Source: Candidatus Thiodictyon syntrophicum (GTDB lineage Bacteria > Pseudomonadota > Gammaproteobacteria > Chromatiales > Chromatiaceae). From it: a stretch of 64,000 nt of DNA. The stretch spans positions 1,269,501 to 1,333,500 of the forward strand of contig NZ_CP020370.1 in assembly GCF_002813775.1 (NCBI RefSeq). Direction: 5' to 3'. Shown here in pieces: positions 40,223 through 57,599 of this stretch. A program made the translations under genes and the position numbers. The notes beneath the pieces are model-generated. The model was not told the DNA's origin. It did no database searches and worked only from the letters and a program-made list of their open reading frames with translations. Within the stretch, counting starts at the first letter, position 1. The number at the start of each line of letters is the position of its first letter.

Positions 40223-41413
40223 ATGTCCAAAGAAAAATTTTCGCGCACCAAGCCGCACCTGAACGTGGGCACGATCGGTCACGTCGATCATGGCAAGACC
40301 ACGCTGACGGCCGCCATCACCATGCACCAGGCGAAGAAATTCGGCGGTGTGGCGCGCGCCTATGACCAGATCGACAACGCCCCGGAAGAGCGCGAACGCG
40401 GCATCACGATTGCCACGGCGCACGTCGAATACGAAAGCAAGGCGCGCCACTATGCGCACGTCGACTGCCCCGGACACGCCGACTATGTGAAGAACATGAT
40501 CACCGGCGCGGCGCAGATGGACGGTGCCATCCTGGTCGTGTCGGCGGCCGACGGTCCCATGCCGCAGACCCGCGAGCATATCCTGCTGGCGCGTCAGGTC
40601 GGCGTGCCCTATATTGTCGTCTACATGAACAAGGCCGACATGGTCGACGACGCCGAGTTGCTGGAACTGGTGGAGCTGGAGGTGCGCGAACTGCTCCAGA
40701 GCTACGACTTCCCCGGCGACGACACCCCGATCATCATCGGCTCGGCCAAGCTCGCCATGGAAGGGGACGCCTCCGAGTACGGCACCCAATCCATCGACAA
40801 GCTGATGGACGCGATCGACAGCTATATCCCGCAGCCGGTGCGCGCCATCGACGGCCCCTTCCTGATGCCGATCGAGGACGTGTTCTCGATCTCCGGGCGC
40901 GGCACCGTGGTGACCGGGCGGGTGGAGCGCGGGATCGTCAAGGTGGGTGAGGAGGTCGAGATCGTCGGCATCCATGACACCACCAAGACCATCTGCACCG
41001 GTGTGGAGATGTTCCGCAAGCTGCTCGATCAGGGGCAGGCCGGGGACAACATCGGCGTGCTGTTGCGCGGCACCAAGCGGGAGGACGTGGAGCGCGGCCA
41101 GGTGTTGGCCAAGCCCAAGAGCATCACCCCGCACACCCACTTCGAGGCTGAAGTGTACATCTTATCCAAGGAAGAAGGCGGGCGTCACACCCCGTTCTTC
41201 AACGGTTACCGTCCGCAGTTCTACTTCCGCACCACCGACGTCACGGGTGCCTGCACCCTGCCGGAGGGCATCGAGATGGTGATGCCGGGGGACAACGTGA
41301 AGATGGTGATCAAGCTGATCAACCCGATTGCCATGGAAGACGGGCTGCGTTTTGCCATCCGTGAGGGTGGCCGTACCGTCGGCGCCGGCGTGGTTGCGAA
41401 GATTCTCGAATAG
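40223..41413 (+). CDS. tufB: Translation elongation factor Tu
   Basis: A 396-residue EF-Tu, the GTPase that brings aminoacyl-tRNA to the ribosome. G motifs are [20 protein letters not shown] and NKADM, and the effector-region segment [12 protein letters not shown] is intact. The ATG at 40223 ([20 protein letters not shown]) is the family start. It follows three tRNA genes and precedes tRNA-Trp and secE, the arrangement of tufB in gammaproteobacteria. A second tuf near fusA is usual but not within the window. Confidence 0.97.
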   Translation: MSKEKFSRTKPHLNVGTIGHVDHGKTTLTAAITMHQAKKFGGVARAYDQIDNAPEERERGITIATAHVEYESKARHYAHVDCPGHADYVKNMITGAAQMDGAILVVSAADGPMPQTREHILLARQVGVPYIVVYMNKADMVDDAELLELVELEVRELLQSYDFPGDDTPIIIGSAKLAMEGDASEYGTQSIDKLMDAIDSYIPQPVRAIDGPFLMPIEDVFSISGRGTVVTGRVERGIVKVGEEVEIVGIHDTTKTICTGVEMFRKLLDQGQAGDNIGVLLRGTKREDVERGQVLAKPKSITPHTHFEAEVYILSKEEGGRHTPFFNGYRPQFYFRTTDVTGACTLPEGIEMVMPGDNVKMVIKLINPIAMEDGLRFAIREGGRTVGAGVVAKILE

Positions 41414-41493
41414 TCATTAGTCGTCATTCGGCTGTAAGGTCGCGCCGCGAGGATCATCGGTCCTCGCCGCCCGGCCCCCGGCCTCTCTTTCTT

Positions 41494-41569
<76 letters not shown>

Positions 41570-41614
41570 TTCAACCATCGCCCCTTACTCCACCCCGAGG
41601 CGACCCGTCACCCC

Positions 41615-41992
41615 ATGACATCAAGCGTTGAGGTCAAAGGCGCCAGCTTGGATACCGCCAAGCTGGCTGGTGCCGCATTGTTGCTGATTCTCGGCATCTT
41701 TGCCTTTTATTACTTCGCGGCCTGGTCGGGGCTGCTGCGGGTCGGGGGGCTGCTTATCATCAGCGGCGGGGCGGCGGCGCTCGCGTTGCAGACGCAGCCG
41801 GGGCGGGCCCTGTGGCAGTTCATTGCCGACGCCCGCATGGAAGTGCGCAAGGTCGTCTGGCCCACCCGCCAGGAGACAATCCAGACCACTTTGGTGGTGA
41901 TGGCCATGGTCGTGGTGGTCGCCCTGGTGCTGTGGCTGTTCGATTCCGTATTGATGGGAATCCTGAGGCTCCTCACCGGCCAAGGAGGCTGA
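41615..41992 (+). CDS. secE: Preprotein translocase subunit SecE
   Basis: A 125-residue SecE of the three-span gammaproteobacterial type. Hydrophobic segments are [34 protein letters not shown] and [17 protein letters not shown]. The conserved amphipathic hinge [11 protein letters not shown] lies before the last span. It clamps SecY in the protein-export channel. The ATG at 41615 is used. The Shine-Dalgarno of nusG (AAGGAGG) lies in its last codons. Confidence 0.93.
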   Translation: MTSSVEVKGASLDTAKLAGAALLLILGIFAFYYFAAWSGLLRVGGLLIISGGAAALALQTQPGRALWQFIADARMEVRKVVWPTRQETIQTTLVVMAMVVVVALVLWLFDSVLMGILRLLTGQGG

Positions 41993-41994
41993 CA

Positions 41995-42528
41995 GTGTCC
42001 AAACGTTGGTATGTGATTCACGCCTATTCCGGGTTTGAAGGTCAGGTCAAGCGCTCACTCGATGAACGGGTCCGCCGTGCGGGTCTGGAAGACCTGTTCG
42101 GGACTGTGTTGGTCCCGACCGAGGAGGTCGTGGAGATGCGCAACGGCCAGCAGCGCAAGAGCGAGCGCAAATTCTTCCCGGGATATGTGTTGGTTCACAT
42201 GGAGATGACCGACGAGACCTGGCACCTGGTCAAGAGTGTGCCCAAGGTCATGGGTTTCATCGGCGGTACCGGTGACCGGCCGGCCCCGATCCCGGACAAG
42301 CAGGCGGACGCGATCCTCAAGCGCATGCAGGACGGCGTCGAGAAGCCGCGTCCCAAGGTCCTCTATGAGCCCGGTGAGGTGGTGCGCGTCGTCGATGGAC
42401 CCTTCACCGACTTCAACGGGGTCGTGGAAGAGGTCGATTACGACAAGAGCCGGGTGAAGGTTTCGGTCCTGATCTTCGGCCGGTCGACGCCGGTGGACCT
42501 GGAATTCTCCCAAGTCGAAAAGGGCTGA
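41995..42528 (+). CDS. nusG: Transcription termination/antitermination factor NusG
   Basis: A 177-residue NusG, which binds the RNA polymerase clamp and links it to Rho or ribosomal S10. The NGN domain begins [20 protein letters not shown] and contains [13 protein letters not shown]. The C-terminal KOW domain reads [20 protein letters not shown]. The GTG start at 41995 has a strong Shine-Dalgarno, AAGGAGG, inside the secE end. Confidence 0.96.
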   Translation: MSKRWYVIHAYSGFEGQVKRSLDERVRRAGLEDLFGTVLVPTEEVVEMRNGQQRKSERKFFPGYVLVHMEMTDETWHLVKSVPKVMGFIGGTGDRPAPIPDKQADAILKRMQDGVEKPRPKVLYEPGEVVRVVDGPFTDFNGVVEEVDYDKSRVKVSVLIFGRSTPVDLEFSQVEKG

Positions 42529-42572
42529 GACGGGCCCGCGGTGCCTCGCCGTTGGATGGTCTTGGAAGAAGA

Positions 42573-42708
42573 ATTCAGCCGCAAATGAACGCAAATGGAC
42601 GCAAATAATCATTTTGGCTGCTGTTGCGGGTCGGTTGCTTCACGGCTTTCGACCCGGTTTCCGTCGATAGCGGAATCATTTGCGTTTTTTGCGTTCATTT
42701 GCGGCTAG
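42573..42708. repeat. Inverted pair of GCAAATGAAC word repeats
   Basis: The left arm, AGCCGCAAATGAACGCAAAT then GGACGCAAATAAT, and the right arm, ATCATTTGCG..TTTGCGTTCATTTGCGGCT, form an inverted pair around about 60 bases of spacer between nusG and rplK. The design is the same as in the ACAAAG and ACAGATGAAC pairs near the start of the window. It could fold in the nusG-rplK transcript. Confidence 0.75.
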
Positions 42709-42792
42709 ACAGTATTTCGGCCCCGGCATGGGGCTTAACACGGGGAGCCGGGGTGTGAACCCCCGGCGCTACTACCCAACCGGAGATAAAGC

Positions 42793-43227
42793 ATGGCGAA
42801 AAAGATAAACGCCTACATCAAGTTGCAGGTCAAGGCGGGGATTGCCAATCCAAGCCCGCCGGTGGGTCCTGCACTTGGTCAGCACGGCGTCAACATCATG
42901 GAGTTCTGCAAGGCATTCAATGCCCGCACGCAGGAACTCGAGCAGGGTATGCCGATTCCGGTGGTCATCACCGTCTATTCGGACCGCAGCTTCACCTTCA
43001 TCACCAAGACCCCGCCGGCCTCGGTCCTGCTGAAGAAGGCGGCCGGGATCCCGAAGGGCAGCGCGGTGCCCCATGCCACCAAGGTGGGCACGGTGACGCG
43101 CGAGCAGCTCGAGGCGATCGCCACGACCAAGATGCCGGACCTGACGGCGGCGGGGCTGGACGCGGCGGTGCGTACCATCGCGGGCAGCGCCCGTTCCATG
43201 GGTCTGGACGTCGAGGGGGTGCTGTAA
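42793..43227 (+). CDS. rplK: 50S ribosomal protein L11
   Basis: A 144-residue L11, which binds the GTPase-associated region of 23S rRNA. The start [39 protein letters not shown] and the C-terminal rRNA-binding [12 protein letters not shown] are complete. It heads rplK-rplA with a 2-base gap to rplA. In related bacteria L1 represses this operon at the rplK leader; I cannot delimit that site here. Confidence 0.97.
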   Translation: MAKKINAYIKLQVKAGIANPSPPVGPALGQHGVNIMEFCKAFNARTQELEQGMPIPVVITVYSDRSFTFITKTPPASVLLKKAAGIPKGSAVPHATKVGTVTREQLEAIATTKMPDLTAAGLDAAVRTIAGSARSMGLDVEGVL

Positions 43228-43229
43228 TC

Positions 43230-43922
43230 ATGGCCAAGCAGAGCAAGCGGCAGACCGAGATCCGCACGCGCATCGAGCGGGGCAAGGCGTATCCGGCCGA
43301 AGATGCCTTTGGCCTCCTGAAGGAGGTCTCCCGCATCAAGTTCGTCGAGAGCGTCGATGTGGCGGTGAACTTGGGCGTCGACCCGCGCAAGTCCGACCAG
43401 GTGGTCCGCGGTTCCACCGTCCTGCCTCACGGGATCGGCAAGACCGTGCGGGTCGCGGTCTTCGCTCAAGGCGCCAATGCCGAGGCGGCGACCGCGGCCG
43501 GCGCGGATCGCGTCGGCTTCGAGGACCTGGCCGAGGAGATCAAGGGCGGCAAGATGGACTTCGACGTGGTCATCGCCTCCCCGGACGCTATGCGCGTGGT
43601 CGGTCAACTCGGCAAGATCCTGGGTCCCCGCGGCCTGATGCCGAACCCCAAGGTCGGTACCGTCACCGCCGACGTGGCCGAGGCGGTACGCAATGCCAAG
43701 GCGGGCCAGGTTCGCTACCGTACCGATAAGGGCGGCATCATCCATTGCCCCCTGGGGCGGGTGGACTTCGAGCCGGTCAAGCTGCGTGAGAACCTGGAGG
43801 CACTGCTGACCAACCTGATGAAGGCGAAGCCCAGCAGTTCCAAAGGGATCTATATGCGCAAGGTCACGGTCTCGACCACCATGGGGCCGGGCCTCGTGGT
43901 GGATCATCTGCCGCTCCTTTAG
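43230..43922 (+). CDS. rplA: 50S ribosomal protein L1
   Basis: A 230-residue L1, the ribosomal stalk protein that also acts as translational repressor of its own operon. Typical segments are [56 protein letters not shown] and [19 protein letters not shown]. The start is an ATG 3 bases behind the rplK stop. It is followed by the L10 leader region. Confidence 0.97.
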   Translation: MAKQSKRQTEIRTRIERGKAYPAEDAFGLLKEVSRIKFVESVDVAVNLGVDPRKSDQVVRGSTVLPHGIGKTVRVAVFAQGANAEAATAAGADRVGFEDLAEEIKGGKMDFDVVIASPDAMRVVGQLGKILGPRGLMPNPKVGTVTADVAEAVRNAKAGQVRYRTDKGGIIHCPLGRVDFEPVKLRENLEALLTNLMKAKPSSSKGIYMRKVTVSTTMGPGLVVDHLPLL

Positions 43923-43930
43923 TTCTTCGG

Positions 43931-44187
43931 GTCCGGCCGCGGACGGCCGGACACATCTTTGGGGCCCCGACCTGGTCGGGGACCGTCAAAGACCGCAGGT
44001 GGCGCGGTGACCGGGAGGAACCCGGACGGTGCGCCTTAATGACGTGAGATGCCTGCGCAGACGGTGCTCCCGAATCACATTGTTGATGACGGCGCACTGC
44101 ACAGCGTTTCGGTTGGCCGGGAACTGGCTGACCAATGACGCAGCCTGACCTTGCGGTCGGGTGGACCTTTGTGGAGAGGTGACGACA
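43931..44187 (+). promoter_or_regulatory. Structured leader of rplJ (probable L10 autoregulation region)
   Basis: The spacer between rplA and rplJ contains the hairpins GTCCGGCCG..CGGCCGGAC (43931-43952) and CCCCGACC..GGTCGGGG (about 43963-43981). About 200 further bases without a gene follow. In E. coli the corresponding leader binds the L10-L12 complex and represses rplJL translation. That function is inferred from position, not from a matched binding motif. Confidence 0.5.
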
Positions 44188-44715
44188 GTGGCGCTGAATC
44201 TTGCGCAGAAAGAAGCAATCGTCGCCGAAGTTGCGGAAGTCGCACGGGGCGCCTTCTCGGCCGTCGGGGCCGAGTACCGGGGCCTGACCGTCGGGCAGAT
44301 CACGAAATTGCGCGTCGAGGCGCGCAAGGTCGGGGTCTATGTCCGGGTGGTCAAGAATACCCTGGCCCGGCGCGCGCTGGAAGGCACGGATTTCGCGTGT
44401 ATGCAGGAAGGGCTCAAGGGCCCGCTGATCCTGGCATTCGCGAACGAAGATCCGGGTGCCGTGGCGCGGGTCGCGGAGGCCTTTGCCAAGGAGCACGACA
44501 AGTTCCAGGTGCGCCTGGTGGCTGTCGGGGGCAAATTGCTCGACCCCTCAAAGCTCGGTGATCTGGCTAAGATGCCGACCCGCAATCAGGCCTTGAGCCT
44601 GTTGCTGGCGGTGATGAAGGCCCCGGTCCAGAAGCTTGCAGCGACGATCAACGAGGTACCGGGCAAACTCGTCCGCACCCTCGCCGCAGTTCGCGATGCC
44701 AAAGAGGCCGCCTGA
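44188..44715 (+). CDS. rplJ: 50S ribosomal protein L10
   Basis: A 175-residue L10, base of the ribosomal stalk that carries the L7/L12 dimers. The N-terminal rRNA-binding domain has EYRGLTVGQITKLRVEARK and YVRVVKNTLARRALEGT. The C-terminal helix for L12 binding is KLVRTLAAVRDAKEAA. The GTG at 44188 is chosen for the standard N-terminus ALNLAQKEAIVAEV and a GAGAGG upstream. Confidence 0.96.
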   Translation: MALNLAQKEAIVAEVAEVARGAFSAVGAEYRGLTVGQITKLRVEARKVGVYVRVVKNTLARRALEGTDFACMQEGLKGPLILAFANEDPGAVARVAEAFAKEHDKFQVRLVAVGGKLLDPSKLGDLAKMPTRNQALSLLLAVMKAPVQKLAATINEVPGKLVRTLAAVRDAKEAA

Positions 44716-44761
44716 AGCGCGCGCCTCGTTCAAATGCAATGTGATTTAAGGAGACAGGCAA

Positions 44762-45139
44762 ATGGCCGTTTCGAAAGAAGAGATCCTTGACGCGATCGGT
44801 AACATGACCGTGCTGGAGGTCGTTGACCTCATCAAGATGATGGAAGAGAAGTTCGGTGTCACCGCCGCCGCGGCGATGGTCGCCGGCCCCGCCGCGGCTG
44901 CGGCCGAGGTCGTCGAGGTCGAGGAGCAGACCGAATTCAACGTGATCCTCACCTCCTTCGGTGCGAACAAGGTGGGCGTGATCAAGGCGGTGCGGGCGCT
45001 CACCGGTCTGGGGCTGAAGGAGGCCAAGGATGCGGTCGAAGGCGTGCCCAACACCATCAAGGAAGCCGTCTCCAAGGCAGATGCCGAAGAGGCCAAGAAG
45101 CAGCTCGAGGAGGCCGGCGCCACCGTCGAAGTGAAGTAA
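44762..45139 (+). CDS. rplL: 50S ribosomal protein L7/L12
   Basis: A 125-residue L7/L12. The N-terminal dimerisation helix is [20 protein letters not shown], followed by an alanine-rich hinge ([20 protein letters not shown]). The factor-binding C-terminal domain reads [20 protein letters not shown] and [16 protein letters not shown] precedes the ATG. It recruits translation GTPases to the ribosome. A hairpin downstream may attenuate transcription into rpoB. Confidence 0.97.
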   Translation: MAVSKEEILDAIGNMTVLEVVDLIKMMEEKFGVTAAAAMVAGPAAAAAEVVEVEEQTEFNVILTSFGANKVGVIKAVRALTGLGLKEAKDAVEGVPNTIKEAVSKADAEEAKKQLEEAGATVEVK

Positions 45140-45178
45140 CGGCGCATTGCGTCGCGACCGTTCTTCACGGACACACTA

Positions 45179-45207
45179 GGCTGGCGGCGATTTGCCGCCG
45201 GCCTTTT
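45179..45207 (+). terminator. Hairpin with T-run between rplL and rpoB (attenuator-like)
   Basis: GGCTGGCGGC GATTT GCCGCCGGCC is followed by TTTT. The position matches the partial terminator between rplL and rpoB in E. coli, which lowers rpoBC transcription relative to the ribosomal genes. The rest of 45140-45382 shows no gene. Confidence 0.7.
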
Positions 45208-45382
45208 GCCGTTTGCTTGAGAACGGCAGTCCACTGCTAGTCCGCGGGCGATCTGTCAGGCGCCGTGGTGACTCTGCCCGCAGGCCCCCGAGGCCATCAG
45301 ACGGCCCCGAGTCCCGCGTGGTCGACGCTCCGCAATCCGGTCCCCATCCGGGTCCGATCAAAGTTTTTCGAGGGAAGGCATA

Positions 45383-49555
<4,173 letters not shown>

Positions 49556-49556
49556 A

Positions 49557-49620
49557 CGTAGGAGCGGCCTAACCCGCCGCGACTAACGCGACCCATGGGC
49601 CCGCGGGCGGGCCTCCTACG
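49557..49620. repeat. Palindromic repeat between rpoB and rpoC
   Basis: CGTAGGAGCGGCC on the left pairs with GGGCCTCCTACG on the right, with a smaller GCCCGC..GCGGGC palindrome inside. It is related to the GTAGGAGCGGCC hairpin behind hsdR. A dispersed repeat in this essential transcript is unusual and could affect rpoB-rpoC mRNA processing. Confidence 0.7.
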
Positions 49621-49640
49621 TCAAGCTGGGAGATCGTGAA

Positions 49641-53852
<4,212 letters not shown>

Positions 53853-53860
53853 GGAGAGGA

Positions 53861-53881
53861 GCGGGGGCGTCCCGCCCCCGC
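53861..53881 (+). terminator. GC hairpin behind rpoC
   Basis: GCGGGGGCG TCC CGCCCCCGC is a perfect 9-bp stem 9 bases after the stop, without a T-run. The same hairpin with one loop change (TTC) follows the truncated rpoC copy at 62620-62640. It may stop or protect the rpoBC transcript. Confidence 0.6.
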
Positions 53882-53992
53882 GCAATTCCGGCAGGATGTC
53901 GGCAGCGAGCCGCCAGGGACGGCCTTTGCATCATTCCGTGACACCGCGCAAGAGACTGTGCAAGAATCCCCGTGCGACTTCGGCGCTGCCGT

Positions 53993-54054
53993 CCGGCTGA
54001 AGCCTCGACCTCCGGTTCGGGCGTGATGACACAGGAGGTCGAGGCTTTAGCCGG
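53993..54054. repeat. Inverted repeat around AGCCTCGACCTCC
   Basis: CCGGCTGAAGCCTCGACCTCC and GGAGGTCGAGGCTTTAGCCGG face each other across 20 bases. Fragments of the same word (GTCGAGGCTTTAGCCGG, CCCTCGACCTCC) recur near 59965-60040, so it is a dispersed element. No gene is seen in 53882-54109. Confidence 0.65.
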
Positions 54055-54109
54055 TCGCGTGCCCACTTGCGGGCGCAGTCTCGGCGATTACTTTCACAAT
54101 CTCGGCATT

Positions 54110-54157
54110 GCCGAAGTTCCTGCCTATAAAGCCCTCTGGCCTGCAACGCCAAAGTAA
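54110..54157 (+). pseudogene. 3' fragment of the 56-residue gene
   Basis: The last codons, YKALWPATPK and TAA, are identical to the end of the intact small gene at 62897-63067; the 5' part is replaced by unrelated sequence. From 54128 on, the DNA matches 63037 onward, so this is a breakpoint between the two duplicated blocks. Confidence 0.7.
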
Positions 54158-54195
54158 TCACTTCCTCCAAGAAGCCTGGTACCCGGTTTTAGCTT

Positions 54196-54405
54196 CTCTT
54201 GCGTATCGACCCCAACGGGGTCGAACATACCAGCCCAGGGCAACGCCCTGGGTATGGGTTATCGCAGCGCTTAGCCCTGAAAGGGCGTGACATAACGGCG
54301 TGGCTCCTTATGTTACGCCCTTTCAGGGCTAGGCCGAATAAACAACGCTATCCCAGGGCGTTGCCCTGGGCTGGTATATCGCGCCCCTTCGGGGCTTGAA
54401 CAGGC
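54196..54405. repeat. Hairpin cluster (CCCAGGGCAACGCCCTGGG type), copy 1
   Basis: Several hairpins lie in a row: CGACCCCAACGGGGTCG; CAGCCCAGGGC..GCCCTGGG; and a long one with arms AGCCCTGAAAGGGCGT and ACGCCCTTTCAGGGCT around CATAACGGCG. A second CCCAGGGCG..GCCCTGGGCTG and GCCCCTTCGGGGC complete the set. The cluster is repeated at 63110-63270, truncated. It could be a REP-type element; no coding sequence is seen. Confidence 0.75.
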
Positions 54406-54452
54406 GCAAGAATAGGTCTGTAGGCTGGGTAGAGCGCAGCGAAACTCAGCAA

Positions 54453-54521
54453 TCAATGTCTTATACGTACGCCTGCGCTACAGAGCACGACATTCGTACC
54501 GAGAAAGATCTTAGCGCTCAT
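54453..54521 (-). pseudogene. PIN-domain (VapC) toxin N-terminal fragment
   Basis: Only the start survives: MSAKIFLGTNVVLCS, the first strand of a PIN domain, with G where the first catalytic aspartate (LDTN) should be. It then runs into unrelated sequence and a stop. It overlaps the end of the antitoxin gene upstream. It is truncated by a GTAGGCTGGGTAGAGCGCAG segment and cannot encode an active nuclease. Confidence 0.65.
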
Positions 54522-54741
54522 GGGTCTCCTCGCGCGTCATCCGTTCGCCGGCGCTAAAGCCTTGGGCGCGATCCAGCGCGGCGAAGAGCGCTGCCGCAGG
54601 ATTGGGCTCACCCTCGCCAGGGTGCGCAAAGGTGCGCAGACAGTCGCCTACCAAGGCGCTCACGGTCGTGTTGCGCTCGGCGGCGGCGATGCGCGCCCGC
54701 TGGTAGGTCTCCTCATCGACAGAAAGCGTTATGTTCTTCAA
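54511..54741 (-). CDS. vapB: VapB-type antitoxin (ribbon-helix-helix)
   Basis: A 76-residue antitoxin with the N-terminal ribbon-helix-helix MKNITLSVDEETYQRARIAA then ERNTTVSALV, and an acidic C-terminus that would block a PIN toxin. The start is TTG at 54741 with CTGGAG upstream. The partner VapC is only a 23-codon fragment, so this is an orphan antitoxin. It follows the DUF433 gene after 12 bases and may be co-transcribed with it. Confidence 0.75.
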   Translation of the reverse strand: MKNITLSVDEETYQRARIAAAERNTTVSALVGDCLRTFAHPGEGEPNPAAALFAALDRAQGFSAGERMTREETHER

Positions 54742-54753
54742 CGCTCCAGGTCC

Positions 54754-54981
54754 TCAAGCCGCGTCGGCCGTCACGGGATAGATGACATCCTCACGCAGGG
54801 CTTGGGTCGCAAACGCCAGTGCAGCACGGATATCCTCGGGTCCCAGTCGCGGTTTGGCCTCGATGATCTGCTCCTGAGATTCCCCCGCGGCAAGCCGCTC
54901 CAGGATGGACTCGACCGTGATCCGGGTACCGGCGATAGTCGGTTTACCCATCATCACGTTCGGATTTGACACGATAGCCAT
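54754..54981 (-). CDS. DUF433 domain protein, copy 1
   Basis: A 75-residue DUF433 protein: NPNVMMGKPTIAGTRITVES then ILERLAAGESQEQIIEAKPR. DUF433 proteins have a winged-helix-like fold and usually act as antitoxins of DUF5615-type toxins. GGAGG stands about 10 bases before the ATG at 54981. No DUF5615 partner is adjacent. A second, C-terminally altered copy lies at 63258-63461. Confidence 0.85.
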   Translation of the reverse strand: MAIVSNPNVMMGKPTIAGTRITVESILERLAAGESQEQIIEAKPRLGPEDIRAALAFATQALREDVIYPVTADAA

Positions 54982-55102
54982 CAGAATGCACCTCCAAGGA
55001 AAGTCGGTCTGGAGCCGGACTGTCTGCCGGGCGGTGCCGCGAATTGTAGGCCAACGACTTCGGCGGTGGGAGACTGGTCCGCTACCGGCGCAACACTCCC
55101 GG

Positions 55103-55435
55103 CTAGATCCCCCCGCGCTGCCGGTCCAACCAGGCGGCCAGTTCAACCCGCTGCGCCGGGGTCAGCACCGTCAGCCTCAGCACCAAGTCGGCCAGCCAGT
55201 CGTCTTCGCAGTAGAAGTAGGTCACCGAGACCCCGAGGACCTGGGCGAGCTTACGGGCCGTCTCGAAGGGCGGCTCGTGTACGCCCGTTTCGTAGCGGCT
55301 GATCCGCGCGCTACTGCACCCCTCATCCAGCCCGATCAGAACGCCCAACTTGTCTTGGGCCAGTCCCGCGCGCTCGCGGGCCTGACGCAAGCGCGCACCA
55401 AAGCAACAAGGCGTCTGTAAGGATTTCTTGACCAT
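55103..55435 (-). CDS. XRE-family helix-turn-helix regulator
   Basis: A 110-residue regulator with an N-terminal Cro/C1-type helix-turn-helix: FGARLRQARERAGLAQDKLG, then SSARISRYETGVHEPPFETA and LAQVLGVSVTYFYCED. The C-terminal third (LVLRLTVLTPAQRVELAAWL) may mediate dimerisation. The ATG at 55435 gives the compact family form. The gene runs toward DUF433 on the same strand. A 3' fragment of a second copy lies at 63585-63692. Confidence 0.85.
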   Translation of the reverse strand: MVKKSLQTPCCFGARLRQARERAGLAQDKLGVLIGLDEGCSSARISRYETGVHEPPFETARKLAQVLGVSVTYFYCEDDWLADLVLRLTVLTPAQRVELAAWLDRQRGGI

Positions 55436-55726
55436 CCGGGGATGGTCGCGACATCCCCTTGCACCGACTCTACGAAGAACGTAGACTCTCGTCCAAATTT
55501 GGGTGTTGGGGGAAAAAAGCGTCCGTGCCGGTAGGTTCGGCATTGCGAGGCCCCGCATGACCGAGAAGCCTGGTGCACAACCGGAACTAAATTGAGCCTA
55601 GCCCCTTTATCCCCCCTTTTTTGCCAACCTAAAACAATAACGTCCTAGGGAAGGCTATGAAATAGGCGTTCTAGTTTATGCTAGAACATATTAGGCACGT
55701 GAGAAATTTGAGAAGAGGATTATCGC

Positions 55727-55966
55727 ATGACCGTCAAGACGGTGTGGGGCATCATCATCATCGTACTTTCAGTTGCCGCTGGACTGTACGGCTTGTATAA
55801 CCTAGTGCCGGCAGTTCGTGGATATTTTATATTAGCAACCGATAAGGCCCCCCAATTCCTAATAGCGCCCTATGAGCAGGCCATCGCGGTATCCGCTTTT
55901 ATCGTTATCGTTGCCGTCGCTGGCGCAATCGGTGGCACCATAATGTTGAAAAAGAAGGAAGTATAG
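55727..55966 (+). CDS. Small two-span membrane protein
   Basis: A 79-residue protein with two membrane helices (VWGIIIIVLSVAAGLYGLYN and AVSAFIVIVAVAGAIGGTIM) joined by a loop of about 25 residues, and a basic C-terminus KKKEV. AGAGG lies 8 bases before the ATG. Codon use is less GC-rich than in the core genes, which suggests transfer. I do not recognise a family. The upstream spacer (55436-55726) holds no gene; near 55590 it contains the inverse of an AGGCTCAATT motif that recurs in this region. Confidence 0.7.
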   Translation: MTVKTVWGIIIIVLSVAAGLYGLYNLVPAVRGYFILATDKAPQFLIAPYEQAIAVSAFIVIVAVAGAIGGTIMLKKKEV

Positions 55967-56201
55967 AAAACAGGGTTTCCGGGTGCTTAAGGATTTGCCA
56001 GGGGATAAAGATGTCAGTTGAATGGCCTTGATAATAAGTCCGACCAAAACCAGCATGCCGGAAGGCCGGACGGCGCGTACGCCTTCGTTCCGTCGAGCCT
56101 TGCGCGACGTGCGGCTGAAGGCGTGGTCGCTCTTAGGGTCACGCTCAGCTGACGTTTCCTGGTTCTGAAAGAGATTCAGGTTCCCCTTAGGGGTATCGAT
56201 A

Positions 56202-56963
56202 ATGTCTGCGGACTATTTTACTCGCGTACTGGTTACCTTTCTTGCCTGCAGCGTAGGTGGGTGCGCTCACGTTGCCGAACAATACCAATTAGCCGAAATA
56301 AAGGTCCGCCAGGCCGAGGCACATCCTCCTCGTCTCACGACTTGGACTGAAGACGATATCTCTCCGAGCATGTATGGCCCACTAAACCCGGACTTCATTC
56401 TCTTGGACTGCAACGAGGTACTCGATGTCAGGGGCGACACTTGTCCGATATCCGCTGTGTTAATGCCGACGGTGAGGAAGGCCCTAGAAAACGTCGTGAG
56501 CGGATCCGCGGGTCCAACGATCGAGTCCCAGGGGATTGTCGACGATAAGCTGCTTGAGATGCAACTTCAGCAGCATTTTCCAGCCGCCCGGGGCTACACT
56601 GGCCCAGCTGTTCGGGTCATTCGCAGCAATAGTAATGAAATTGTGTTCTGGTTCTATCCGGGGCACGCTACCCTGGAGCAGGCGCAGTCCGCTGCAAACG
56701 ATTGGTGCGGCAAGAAGGGGCGCCGCGCATCGTTTGTCGGCGGATCTCTGGGATGCACGCAGATCGCTGCCAATGAACGCGAGTACAAACTAGTCCACGC
56801 GAACAATCCATCAGCGATGAGTAACCAGGACAGCCCGCTCGTCAGTCGGTCTGGCAATACGATTTCTCTTCAAGTTTCTGTTTCCACGCTTGCCGATGCG
56901 GCCCGGGCTGGACAGGAGGTTCGCGATACCCGTGCAGTTGCCGCCTATTCCTGTGTGGAATAG
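56202..56963 (+). CDS. Putative lipoprotein of unknown function
   Basis: A 253-residue protein with a lipoprotein signal: the hydrophobic VLVTFLACS is followed by the lipobox VGGC at about residues 18-21. The mature part has several cysteines (LLDCNEV, GDTCPI, DWCGKKG, LGCTQIA, YSCVE), consistent with a disulfide-bonded periplasmic domain. No known domain is recognised. The ATG at 56202 follows a weakly conserved Shine-Dalgarno. Lower GC than the core genes. It lies in a run of co-oriented small envelope genes that includes the two lipoprotein genes and the DUF1311 protein. Confidence 0.7.
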   Translation: MSADYFTRVLVTFLACSVGGCAHVAEQYQLAEIKVRQAEAHPPRLTTWTEDDISPSMYGPLNPDFILLDCNEVLDVRGDTCPISAVLMPTVRKALENVVSGSAGPTIESQGIVDDKLLEMQLQQHFPAARGYTGPAVRVIRSNSNEIVFWFYPGHATLEQAQSAANDWCGKKGRRASFVGGSLGCTQIAANEREYKLVHANNPSAMSNQDSPLVSRSGNTISLQVSVSTLADAARAGQEVRDTRAVAAYSCVE

Positions 56964-57112
56964 GAAAAAGAAAAAGGAGGGAAAAGGGGTGGTGAATAGG
57001 CGCCAGTGCGGCTCGGCAAGACCAAAAGGGGCAAGGCTCAATTAAGCTGGCACATTAGGCTCGGTGAGTCGAGTCGCCGAACCGCAATCGATATCAACAG
57101 GAGAATCCAGTA

Positions 57113-57445
57113 ATGATGTATCGCTATGCAACAGCACTCTTTGTGGGAGCAACCTTTCTCATTTCCGGTTGTGGGGATGGCGCGCCAACAAACGCAGATA
57201 TCCGAAATGCGATTGAGAAGAAGATGGAAGATGCAACCAAAGTGGCTGGCAACGATCCCACGGTTATTGCGATGATGAAAGCGTTAATGCCGGACATGTC
57301 CAAGTACGAGATCAAGGAAACAAAATGCACTGAGTCAGGGAGGGACTCTTACGATTGCATTGTCACTGCGGTCTATATGAATCAGACCGAGTCCAAGCAA
57401 ATGAAATTCGTGAGGCTCAGAGACGGCTGGAGCATCGTAGACTGA
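57113..57445 (+). CDS. Small putative lipoprotein
   Basis: A 110-residue lipoprotein: signal YATALFVGATFLI and lipobox ISGC. The mature domain reads DIRNAIEKKMEDATKVAGND and ends FVRLRDGWSIVD, with two cysteines (TKCTESG, YDCIVT) that can pair. The pattern of an N-terminal helix followed by strands, with a final W near the end, resembles small stress-type lipoproteins, but no family is named. AGGAGA stands before the ATG at 57113. The AT content is higher than in the core. Confidence 0.75.
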   Translation: MMYRYATALFVGATFLISGCGDGAPTNADIRNAIEKKMEDATKVAGNDPTVIAMMKALMPDMSKYEIKETKCTESGRDSYDCIVTAVYMNQTESKQMKFVRLRDGWSIVD

Positions 57446-57599
57446 TGGTTAAAAGAAGGCAAAAGGGGCTAGAATTAACTCTTATACGGCCCCTCATCCT
57501 ATGGCTCCTTATCCTGGGCCTTTTTTTGGGCGGGGTCAAGTCTGGCGCCGCAGGATCGTAGCGAGCGTTATCGCGCGTTTCCATGAATCGGAGTCAACC

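Noticed and set aside
57445-57561. A 38-codon frame with a hydrophobic stretch between the small lipoprotein and the DUF1311 gene
   Set aside because: Its first codons are the dispersed AAAAGGGGCTAGAATTAACT motif and it has no ribosome-binding site; more likely repeat sequence read by chance.
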